64,000 nucleotides of DNA from Phoronis australis. Taxonomy: Eukaryota; Phoronida; Phoronidae. This document shows positions 1 to 12,300 of the stretch, one piece after another (the stretch's first letter is position 1; every line of letters begins with the position of its first letter). The stretch spans positions 700,595-764,594 of the forward strand of contig NMRA01000033.1 in the NCBI GenBank assembly GCA_002633005.1, given 5' to 3'. The notes beneath the pieces were generated by a model, which saw only the letters and a program-made list of their open reading frames with translations, made no database searches and had not been told where the DNA came from. Both the position numbers and the translations under genes were made by a program.

Positions 1-567
1 GAGTTGACTTCAAACAGCTACTGTAAAACCTGGCATAAAAGGCCTTGGTCTTATATTGGAATACAAGGCCATGGCCTAGTTCAGGTCGCTTCCATTCTGG
101 CATTTACAATGAAGCATTAAATCGAAAACGAAATTCAAAATGTGTGTTGTAGTGGTTTTTCTATCATTAATTATTCAATGTTTTCAATCAATGTTTTTAT
201 ATGAGCATTGTAGTTTTTACAGCTGAAATTGTTGGATGGACTTTTAAGTTTCTTGAGAACATGTTCAGTTGATCCCACTGAGGATGAAAAGAAATATCCC
301 TTCAAGCAATGTTTCACCTATACCTGTTTTTATAACTGATGACTAGTCTTATATCCGAAGAGACGGTAAGGCCATATATTCCAGTTGGACTATTGGACTA
401 TGGTCATATACTCAACGCTGTTGCATTTTTAACCATTTCCAAAATGTACTATTTGGCCTACAGGGCTATGGCCTCACATTTAAGATCGTTACCATTTTGA
501 ATGTTCCCAAAATGTATCATTTGGTCTATATAGCCATAGCTTTAAACACCAGGTTTTTCAGTGGGAA

Positions 568-950
568 TGTTGCGGCCCAAACTTATGCTTGCACCAAACT
601 GATTTGATGCACTTCACTGTGGTGCGGGTTGATCAGCCAAACTGATGTCTGCGCCAAACTGCAGCTACCGTAAGTTCTCAAATTACTGCCACTGGTTTAT
701 AGGGTTTTTAACCGTTACCAGAACTGATTGATGACAATGAGTGCTCACGTATGCAGGTCATATGGAATAATCACACGGGAAGTGTCCTGATAAACTATTA
801 CCCAGCGCCAAGCACTCAATGTCATCAACTTCAGTTTTATGATAACCGTTCAAAAACCTATAAACCACTGGCAGTAATTTAGGAACTTACTGTAGCTTCA
901 CCAATCTGTACTAAATCAGTTTGGGGCAGGCATCAGTTTGGGCTGCAACA
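568..950. repeat. Foldback/MITE-like element
   Basis: TGTTGC-GGCCCAAACT at the left (568-583) is matched by AGTTTGGGCTGCAACA at the right (935-950). Inner matches are extensive (TTACTGCCACTGGTTTATAG against CTATAAACCACTGGCAGTAA; GATGACAATGAGTGCT against AGCACTCAATGTCATC). The left arm carries an extra segment. No clear target-site duplication. Confidence 0.75.
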
Positions 951-2519
951 CCCAATACTACGTGTTTTCTTAAATCCGAGCCCAATAGAACCAGCTAGAT
1001 GCAGTGATGCACTGAGATCTGTGGAGACATGAAAATTCATTTTGTTACAGAACTTTTCAAATAGTTCGCACAGCCACTGACTTGAAATACAACACAACTC
1101 CTTGAAAATGCAGATAAAGAAACTGTTAAACTCATTTAAGATATAGTTAACATTCTAACTAGACATATGGACCTTTAAATTAAGAGCACAATAAATTCGT
1201 ACTCGATATATCCGTGATACACAATGTTACTAACAAAAGGTTTAACATAGCTACATTCCAAATAAGTTATAACACGACTGGATCTACTTGGAACAATCAC
1301 ATGAACATCTCTGTGACAGTGGAACACTTGAATACACTTAATATATATGATTACATTATGAAATGATTTTAATATTCAAATAAATATTTATAATGGTAAT
1401 GCAAGCATTTACCTGGATTTAATCCAGAGGTGTATGGAAAAAAACTTCTTTAGTTTTGACTTTGAAACAAAATGGAAACATCCAGTGACCAAGAATCAGA
1501 TGGGAATTAATGACGTGCAATGAGATGGAAACATTTTCACAATACATATCTTGGTTTTCTCTTACGTAGTTAAAAATGTGAAATTTCACCAAATATGTCA
1601 CATTTTCCATTGTCGCGGTTAATAAATTTTGCTTTACATAACATGTATCAGCATGGTTCAGGTGCTTTTCTAACAACTAAGTAGTATAAACTAAGTACAC
1701 GAAGCACACCCTTATGTACGAATGTATACCTCCTAATCTTCCAATTAGCCCACAGTTCCTGACTACAAGCAACATCACGGAGACGTATGAAGTAAAACGT
1801 AAGACTGTACAAGACTTCACACGAGCCCTTCAATCTTCTGTTGACAGTCACCATCACAAGTGAATTTCCTACCCATTACACACCCTCTCTCTTACTGACA
1901 GCCAGGTTTCTATGCCATTCACATTTTCACTGTCACACAATTACAAGAAGTGTCACTTTCACGGTGCCTCTGAATAAATACTTTATACTTTCAGAGTATA
2001 CTGTAGAATCAACAAATACCACGACTCTTTCATAAGATGTACCCACGGGAAACTAGGTCGCATAGATATTGGTTGATAGGCGTATCCATTATTCACTTTG
2101 TTTATCTTTCTTATAAGAAAGATAGTGGTAAGCATTTATCGGTAACCGGCTGATGTGCGCCCAAGGTACGATCTCCTTGCTAACTGTATCCAACAAAGAT
2201 GCAACAAAGGAAAACAATGGTAGCGTCCCATAGGTGACAAGCATGCGATGCGCTTACGCCTGTCGCATGGATCTCGCAAGTTAAACAATAGCATGCGACC
2301 TCCATATGACGGCATTTGGTATGGGTAGTCTCCTTTGAACACAAAATGAATCAATGGAACATTATTGGTCCTTTCCTTCACCTTTCTCAAAGACATTGAC
2401 AGCGGTTGTACACAGACTTCAGGTCACTACTTACAATAATTTTGCAGACTGCCAACATACACGTCAGCTATTCCTGCAGTGTCACCATGTACAGTGAATA
2501 TTAACTTTGTATTCTTCCA

Positions 2520-2525
2520 TTTATT
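2520..2525 (-). terminator. Candidate poly(A) signal of PTPN23
   Basis: AATAAA on the minus strand about 225 bases after the stop codon. Other signals further downstream are possible. Confidence 0.4.
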
Positions 2526-2749
2526 TTCTGATAAACAATCATTTCTTTAATGAATGCAGTGTCTTTGACGACCAACAGGTGTCCAGTTGTAATAAAGTAT
2601 TGCACAGGTCACAGAATGAAATCTTTGTACTCTCAACCCATATTTCTAGACTGTCCACAGCTGAGTGTCCCATTTTAGCACTGGTACAGTTATTTCAAAA
2701 CAATATACACACAGTATGCAGATATTTCAGGACTACCACAAGCGTCCAC

Positions 2750-3321
2750 TTATTTCTTGACCGTCCACAAAGGGTCAAGCATGCTCAGTGGGTCACTAGG
2801 GTCCTTTGCACTCTCGCTCAGTCCACCTGACTGCTTCATAAAGTCGTACTTACTGATTCGTTTGGGTTTTGTGTCATCATCCAATTTAAAAGTGCTTGGA
2901 TGTTGAAGTTCCGCCAGGGACTGTGGTATAAAGTCATTGGCAGCCAACTGGGAATCCATAGACCTTGGTGATTCACTCCGCAAACATCCTTCATCCATGG
3001 TGCTGACATGTTTTTTTGGTTCATTTACCGGACCAAGATTTGTGGACATGCTTTCCCTGCTAAATTCTGATGTTGTGTCTGCTTTATCTAAGCTTCTACT
3101 AACCGGAGAGCTGTGAGCATCACCAACTCCCTCTTTAGGGACTTGGGGGACTTTTTCTTCCCATGACTGTGTACCAAGACCCATTTTCGCCACTGAGTGT
3201 TGTATGCTGTATAGATTACCCAGGGTTCCTGCGATAAAGTCCTCAGAAGGCTGTCCCACGTGCTTCTCACCTGGACCAGGAAGCTTGTCGCCAAAAGAGG
3301 CCTTGTTAGTCAATATGCCCC
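2750..3321 (-). CDS. PTPN23: PTPN23 exon t, C-terminal tail and stop
   Basis: Acceptor tttatttcag, stop TAA at 2750-2752. Contains LYSIQHSVAKMGLG, resembling human ISSIQATIAKLSIRP, and ends SKYDFMKQSGGL...DPSDPLSMLDPLWTVKK against human SKHNFLQ...PSDDPLSLLDPLWTLNKT. The end motif is the clearest single marker of orthology. Confidence 0.96.
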
Positions 3322-6300
3322 CTGAAATAAAGCACCACCAATACTTTAAGTCCTTCACATTGCTTATTAGGTCAAGCCAAAGTCGCAACTTCAAACTCCA
3401 ATAAATCAAGTCTATGGCAGTGAATGATCAAGCCAAAGCAATCAATGAACTTCATTCAGTCCATGGCTTCACCATACATAATGAAGAAGGCCAACTGATT
3501 GTATCAAACAATCAAAACAAAGGATTCCACCCCAAAAAACCATGGTTTCCAATAATGAAGATGCATAGGAATTTAAACACAATTTAAACCCAAGTACTGA
3601 ATGCATGGTTAAACAGCACTTTTTCCAATTTCAAATGACTTGCACAAAATCCCTTTATGGTTGCATTTGCCTCTGCTGAAACATGGCCTTACGTAACTAC
3701 TACATGGTACTTTTCAAAAAACTAGCAAATACCTTCTCAACAAAAAATTGAAAAAATTTTGCTGCACAAATTTCCACGCAATTCTACTACCATTCACAAA
3801 TAATTTTCTGATTTCCATTGTAACGATTTTTGTGATAACATACAAGAGACTTTGATAGCTTTTTTGAAAACTACCGCAAAATATTAAATTATTGGCTTAC
3901 ATGACAGCCCTAGTCTCAAACCCAGCTTGTACATCATTTGTGTTTTATCCACCACTGTAAAAGAGCTGGTGCCCCAAAACATATGGTGTTGTTAAAGTGT
4001 ACCAATAAACCAGATATCAACTGCGTGTTTGCGTGGTAACAGCTGACTACAGAATTCATAAATTAACATTATGCTACATCTGAGAGCAAACTTCTAATCA
4101 CTTCTCATCTTTAACACAAGCCAACCATTCACTTTGCATAAAATAACAACAGCATCCCGTAGCATTGATAAGCACCTGCCATTTGCATTCCATTACAAAC
4201 GGTAAACAAACAAGTTGCTAATTTTTTGAAAACCTAGTAAATTGCCAGTAGGAGACGCCACACAAGTCAGACTCTTCCCAAAATCAACATCAGCCATGAA
4301 CTCTTCAACATGAACATTTCAAACAAATATCAACTTGAAGGAACTTGGTAGATAATAAGGCAGAGGCAAAAAATTACCACCAGAGGGCACTGTTGTAGTC
4401 AGACTGCCTGAAAATCAACATCAGTCACGGCCTTTTCAACATGAGCATTTCAAACAAATTTCAAGAAGGTACATCAAGGAACTTGATAGATACTTTGGCA
4501 AAGGCAAATAAATTACCACCAGGGGGTGCTATTGTAGTCAGATCATCTGAAAATCAATGTCAGACATACTCTCCTCAACAGGAAAACATATGCCGAACTT
4601 CACAACGATCCCTTATGCAGTGTGACCAATGAAGAGGTGGAAAATATTTAAAATGGCCACTAGAGGGCACGCAGAATACGTCAAATAAGTCCGACATTGG
4701 AAAACTGCCATCACCACCTCAACATAAACCTATTTGTCAAATTCCATAAAAATCTGTTAACTTTCACCAAGACCTTGCAACAGGTTTAGGAGATACAACT
4801 GCGAACCCCAAATGGTTGGACTCCCAAACAGAGATGACGGCAATATGCACCCATATATTAAGTATATGAGAACACACAAAGAAGTAGCAACATTCTAAAA
4901 TCATTCTGGCTCGCATAGTCACTTACTCTTAATAAGTAGGTCTTTGGCATAGTACAGCACAGCCTTGTAACAAAGCGTCAGCTGGTCCTTGTCTTCTACC
5001 ATGTGTTTCCTCTGTTGTCTCAACCAGCTCACCATCTTCCCTATGTCTATTATGCCGTTGGCAGCGTTGATTTCGTGAACGCCAGCGTAGACCACACAGA
5101 ACACTCCAGTGCGTCCAACGCCATTACTAGAAGCAGACCACAGAACAGTCATTTACTTGGTCAACTGTTGTAAATGTATAGATATCAGAGTCAAAAGCTT
5201 CACTCTCACTCTGTTTAGTCTGAAATGACTATAAAGCTTGTGTTATGACTATATGTACTGAAACACTTTTTAAGCAGCAATAAAACCACCTTCAGCCAAC
5301 AAACAAAATAAGTTTTGATTAAAACTGCGTACTGCTATAAAATTGGTGAACAACATGTTTCTAACTGAGCTGAGAAATGATTAATTTTATAGGGAAGAAC
5401 TAACAGACTAGAGCTTGACACCATGTTGGGCACACAATATGACCTGCCTTGACAAGTCAACTTACTGAGCCTGGCCTCAAGTAATAACAAACTGTCAGTT
5501 ATTTCTAAGCCCCGGAATCATATCTAAACTGAGTAAGAAGAAGTCAAGACCAGTGTTCAATGGTAAGTACCTTTAATAAAGGAAGGCAGGTTTACACTGA
5601 TAGAAAGAGACTAGATTCTACAATCTACGTGGTCATGTATAGTAACTATTAGCAGACTAGCAGACTAGAGATGTATGGCACTGGCTAAAGAGACAACAGG
5701 ACATACACAGTATTGACTACGGATCTTTACCAACTGTGTAAGTCATGTAGACTACAACATAGCCTCTCATACATGGCAGTGGTTACTGATACCTACCTAC
5801 AGTGAACCAGAACAGGCTTGGAGAGCACCCTCTGTTGGTGGTAGTAGTGCATGACCTCACTGACGAACACAAGCAGCTGTGCGGGGTTGTCAGGAACAGT
5901 GCTGAACAAATGGAACAAGGGTAAGTAACAATCAACACAACTAGATACCATGCATAACGACAAATGAGACACTTCACAACTGAATAACAAGTAACAACAC
6001 CACGTGTCAGGTAATCAGAATCAATGGCCTAACACTGTCTCTGTGCTGAAACTGTTGAGCCAAACAACAACGTTTGTTAATTTTTTCATTTGTGCATAAC
6101 GTGTTGAATAGGGTCAAGAATATAGAATTAGTAACAATTTGTAACAACCCGCAATGACTGTTAGCTTTCAGTTACAGTCTGACAGTTACTGGTTTAGGCA
6201 TATAAAGTACGGTCATTATTTTGACATCAAAACTGAATTTCCTCAGTTAGAAATCATGAATGGTAACCAGTTGTAAACTTTAATGAAAACATCACAGTAA

Positions 6301-9300
6301 TGCGTACGTAATTTTTCAGATGTGTGAAAAAAAGAGTGATAAAGTAGTGTAATGAGAAAAAAGGATATGAGAGAGGACATACGTACTTTCAGATAGTACA
6401 TAATCTAAAACCTAACTAAAGACAACAAAGTATGCCAATTAGCAAAAGAAAACTAAGTACGTTCTTTTTCCACGTTCTGGGCAAAGGTATTCCAAGCCTA
6501 GAAACTATGATTCCTTGATCTTACATGTGGTGTTACGTAACACATAAATAGACAAAGTTTACAGCCTTGGAGTCCCTTTCATGAAATTGACTTTAGGCTT
6601 GAGCTATAAATTTGCACTTGCTGAAAAAAGGTTTAGCCGAGTAATCTTGCGCATGTCACAGTCGAGAAATAATTTATAGAATCAGCTTAGTATCCAGCAG
6701 TTCTGGGTATATTCTCAGAAACTGCATTTTTGCTCAAGCGGGATTTTATGTAATTTCTCAGAAATAGTCGTGTATAGCGTAATACCAAATTTCTGTTTTA
6801 AACCTTGGTCAATTTTCATGAAACCGAACCCTGACCAGCTGTGGCTCAAGAGCAGTCCTTAAAGAGGTTCTCAATAGGGGGAGTGGGCGTTCCTAGTAGC
6901 CCACTAAACTAACTGCTGGAAACTTGATTCGTTGTTTGAAACTGGCAGCAATTTTGACTATAATAATGGTGCATCTGATGACATTTCCTTTACGAACGGC
7001 ATAGCAATTTTGACACAGCGCTTTTTATACAAAGTACTACACCTAAGAAGGGGTCTTCAAAGTTTACTTATAAATAGGTTTCTGAAAAACATGTGGCTTC
7101 CCCGTAACATAAAAGACCTACCCGACTGGCCAGGCACTGAATTGCAAGTGGACCACTGTTCTTGTCCTATTGGTCTGTAACAAAAGAACAGTCGGGCATC
7201 ACCAGCACAACGTACACAAGTTAAGAAAATTAAACTGGAATGCACCCGAAGTTTTTGAAAACTGATGCAAAACATATTTTAGAAACACAAGTTCCCATCA
7301 AAAAACTTTTGATTTAAACCACGTACACCAAGAAAATTGGTCTCACCTTGTTAATTTCTCAAACGGGAAGTGGTTTTTGGCCTTGCAAAGAACTGACAGA
7401 TTGGATCCTTGCCAGCATGCTTGGCACATAAAATGACAAACCGTGACAAGGCGACTTATTGAGGCTGGTCACAAGCACTAATGACCAGTCATTTCTTTTG
7501 AAGTCCTGGAATTATCTATAATTTGACTAAGGAACAAACGGAGACCAATTTCATAACAGTGAGTGGTCTAAATCAAAAGTTTGCTTATGTGATGGAAGGT
7601 GTGTATAAGCCGTGTAAAGAATTGTGATCTTAAAAAATAACAAAGAAATCACGGCGATATAGATTATGTAATAAGCATACCAATTTTTTCATCACAAATT
7701 GTAATTGTAAAAACAAGCTAATTTAAATAATTTCCTAAAATACATTGATGTACCGTCTCACTGAGGACATGAAGACTAGAAGCAATCAGGCTTTTGATTT
7801 TAACTAAGCACGATTAAAAAACGCAGTACTGTGAACACACCCATTTAACCCCGGTTTGTATTGACACCTTCAAGCAGCTTATTGAACCTACCGGTTTGTG
7901 AGTCATATTAATGTGTCGTTCCGTAAAGACGTTGTTAGAATTTGTGTTCTGTAGTTGAAGTTCTATAACTCCATGAGTCATGACAGATCTGTCCGATGGA
8001 TAGTAGCGGGAGTTTTGCTGGAAAGACATGTGGTCACATGGTTGCAACACCATTCATCATATATAGCAAACCGAGTACTATGCAAACATTTATTTTGAAG
8101 ATTTTATTTTGGAAATTGGGTAATTTGTAGACACTTTTACTCAAACTTTAAATAAACCCTTGAACGGCGGTCTGAAAATTGTGAAGGGGTAAGGTCAAAT
8201 TACCAGGACTCCCAGATTTCTTTAAGCCTACAACTGACAAATAATACACAATTATGACATTCAATGTACTATTAAAGCTTTTTAAAAACTATGAATAACA
8301 ATTCATTAATTGAAGCTTTCAGTCAGAAGTTCTTACCAAAGATGCCTCCTGCTGGTTCATCACCATGGTGATGACCTCCACGCCTTGTTCATAGACCATC
8401 AGCCAGAAGTCAGGGAATGTGTGAGGCAGCGGAGCCTGGGCAGCAATCACTTTAGGGCCACCAGAGGTCAGGTTCTGCACGCACAACCAATCAAGATTAA
8501 GGGTCAACATACAGTCTGCTAAATAAGTCTGTAGAGGGAGGCACAGTCCTAAACAATGCTGAAGTTAAGGTTTTGATGGATAAATCTACAGAACTCCATA
8601 TTATTTGAACAACAAAATGTAATGAGGAAGAACGTTCAATTGCACCAATGAATGCAAATATTTACAAAGACGAGACAACAATCTTCAGCAATGAATCAAT
8701 AAAACAACCTCACTTTTCTGTTAAAATCAAAATTTAGAACTTATAATTGCATTAAATCTGATTGTAAATAAGGGATTGAATTATGCTCATAAAAGGATTG
8801 CTGTGAATAATAGCATTGGTTTATTCCACTCAAACCTACCTCAATATGACTGGCGTTAATGTAGTCATCTTTGGATGTAGTCAGGACAACACGTTTCTCG
8901 TCATCTGAAAGTAAGGTACAGCACATCTTTATAAAAGATTGATGCAATGTATATAATTATATTCATTTCCAGTAACTGCATGCCTCAGAACACATATTAA
9001 AACATTTTTTCTTCTCCTATTAAATATAGCACTAAAGAGTATTTGTTGGCATTTCAGTTCATAGTAGGCATAACAAGTCAAGACTGTAATAACAATATGC
9101 AGTGAAAATACTGAAGTTACTTAAATGCTTACTATTGAGAATTTATGATGTCGCTATTGATTGTTATGATTTTTAACAAGACCTGAAACTTGCTCTTAAA
9201 GTATTTGAACAATAAAACAGATAAGTATAAAATAACAATGACAACTTGAATGTGTATTGAGCACTGTTTAGATAACGTGACTACTACCTAGTAGGTACAT

Positions 9301-12300
9301 CCCGTTTCACAGAATGGTGAGGGTTGAATGGTTTCATTTAATGCAATTTCCAACTGTCACAAAGATTAAATCATGAAATAAGGCAAGTTAACACTTACTG
9401 AATTCTATAGTAATAACACTTCAGTCCGAATAGAGTTCAGAGGTATCATTTTTGGCCAATAAACCGTATCATACATGGTTTACCAAACTTAAACTGTTTA
9501 AACCACCAAAGTAGCACTTAATGAAACAACAATAACTATGTCTACATACACGGCATGATGTCTGAGTGACGATTCTTCATGGAGTAGCACCGAGCAATAG
9601 CCATCTTGAACTTCCTCGACACCTTTTCTTGGTCAGCATTGAGCTCCTACAAGTTGTTGAAGACTGATACAGTTCATTCAATTTCTCATGTTTCACTACA
9701 TCATGTTGAGAGGAGGCAATGTGGCCCAGTGTGATAAGTGTCTGATTCCTTTAGACGACGATGTGGACTCGATTTCCATTGAGCCACACTAATAGACCCT
9801 GGAGTTAGGTTTCTAGCTACTCAGCTCGATTTAACTATATACTAATGAAGCACAAAAATGGTTCCAGGTGATCAGTGCAACAGACCCACATGTGTGGCCA
9901 ACAATTATTTTTTTATGCATCATGTTGATGTTTGTGGTAATCCAGAGTCAACAACATACACAATGGCGTCTGTGGGCCATCAAAGGTCAAAGATTTCACT
10001 TGGAATTATTTTTGGCTTAAAGTGGATTTGACCGCAACATTGATATTTGGAAATTGCAATCATATTCATCTAATACGTTAATGTTGTGAAATACTCTGAG
10101 GATTGAACATAAAGACTTCTTAACCCTTATCCTGCGCTAGGCGAGGTCAGCCGACAAGCCAATTATCCTATTAAAATGCGTTGGGTGTACTCAATCGCCT
10201 ATAATAAGCTACGGCTAGACTGCGCAAGGAGGGTGTACTCACCCCAGGACACTGGTGTTTTTCATTCAGAAATTGTGAAAGCCCCGTATGCTGTTTATAT
10301 ATGTGAGCATGCGCATTCCACAGTCCATAGTTTCCTGTACATTTTTCTGATTTACAACATATGGCTGTGGTGAGTTGTTGCCGAGATATTTGAAAGTTTA
10401 CGCAAGTTTTATCTTGGCTGGTGCCAAACGTGGTAAGATGACTGTTGACCAGTTTCTTGAGGAAGTGTTCATGGACTCAGATAGTGAAAACAAGCTGGAA
10501 TTGGCACTCAAAGTGACGGTGACAGTGACTGGGAAACTAATACAACAGTCACAAGTAATGCAGATTCTATCGATTCGGATCTCAGTGCAATTTTGGAGGA
10601 GTTACCGGTCCCTGAAGCTGAACTTGGACGGGCCTACGACGATGCTTGGCTCACGCCCTTCGCGCATGATGGAACTCATTCAGAACTAGATATTTTTGTG
10701 ACTTTTTCACAGAATAGCTTTGTGTCCCCACCCGTGTTTCAAGTTTTTGCATATCAAGGTGAACTTCAAAACAGACTTTAGCAAGCGACTGCACCACTCA
10801 TAAATTTGTTATCGTGCAAAGTTGAGGTAGGCCCTATGTTATATACTGTACATTCTTGTTTGTAGATGTGATGTTACAAACAATAAATCTGCTTTGTTAA
10901 ACATGCAAATCCCATGAATTCCCTTTTAAAAATGCTTATTACGGTTTTTGAGTGTCAGCTATAATGTTCTCATGTGCGAAAACAGATAAAAACAAAGGGT
11001 GTCCAGTTTGAAAGTTAATAGAATTATTCACAGCAAGACGATGGTAAAGATATGTATATGGTGAAAAACTCCATTAAATTCTGAACAACTTTTGTGCAGA
11101 CTACTTTTATGTGAAATTGACATTACCCCTTCAAATTTCCAATTTAAAAATGTTAGGTCATTAATCTGAGTGACCTTCATAACAGCCCAGTGCATAGCAG
11201 CAGTGGTGACCTACTTAGCTCAGCACACAGGGAAAGTTGTCTGAATAGAGGCTTAGCAGGATAAGGGTTAAACTATATCCTTTACTTTTTTATGCAACAA
11301 TGTATCATGTTCATTACGCTATATATCAGATGTCAATTGTTATATAGTGTTTGATTTTACTTTATTTCTGTTTCTGTTGATGAAGGATGTTATTATATCT
11401 GAAAAATTTCAGTGATACATTATTGTTGTTTTATTTATGTATATTTATTAACTGTTGGCGTGCTTGAAGTACGCATATAGTTCAAGACAATATCAAATGA
11501 TAGGTTTCACAAAGAATTGTTATTTCAGGCATGGATACACTATCAATGGCTGCACTTAATTGACTGGGTTAACCAGCTAAGACATCTGATTGGTCTATAA
11601 ACCAGATATCATCATCAAAAACCAATCAGATGTCCTAGCCGGTTGACCCATTGGAACTGAGCCAATAACTGAATAGGGACAAGGCTTGTGAGGCTTTCAT
11701 TGAATGAGAGTAAAATATCTCAATAAGTCAACTATCTTAGGATTCATCTATGATACGTGTATCAGCCTTTAAATCTACAGACAAACAGCAACGACAACAG
11801 AAGCATAGCCAAAAGTATAGACCACTAAGAAGCCAACTCAAAAAATACCCAGAAAAAGTAGTGTAACCCTTACCACCAGCTGTGAAACTCGGAACCATGA
11901 CAAAATTGTGCATGATAAAAATTCCTTAGCATTTTGTGGACAGTGGTAAGGGTTCTGCTTCCATGCAAAATATTACACACTATGGCAAATGTTCTGCAGA
12001 TGGCTCAACGACTTGATCACCACCGTGGGATTAGCTTACTCCATACCTTCCATTCATTCTCCAGAGGAGTTGGACCACTCAACGTGTGCTTATATAGGCC
12101 ATCCACCACCTTCTCAAACTTTTCAACGTCCACCACAAACTTCCTCAGTACCTGGTCGTCATCAAACGGATCTTTCACAGAGTCCATGGAAACTGTTCTT
12201 GAGCATAAGCTGGTACCGTTCATTGCTTGTACATCTTGAATCAAAAAAATCTAGTCTTCGTCATCATAAGCAACAACATACAAAGAGAGCAACGCATGTT

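Larger units (their letters stand above)
1..2749. other. 3' flank/3' UTR region of PTPN23
   Basis: No convincing coding exon. Holds loosely repeated units of about 70 bases (two clear ones start at 441 and 509 with AAAATGTA), the foldback at 568-950, and the candidate poly(A) signal. Short ORFs here show no family resemblance. Confidence 0.6.

Noticed and set aside
2507-3404. Plus-strand ORFs over the PTPN23 terminal exon
   Set aside because: Antisense to a well-supported exon and without family resemblance.
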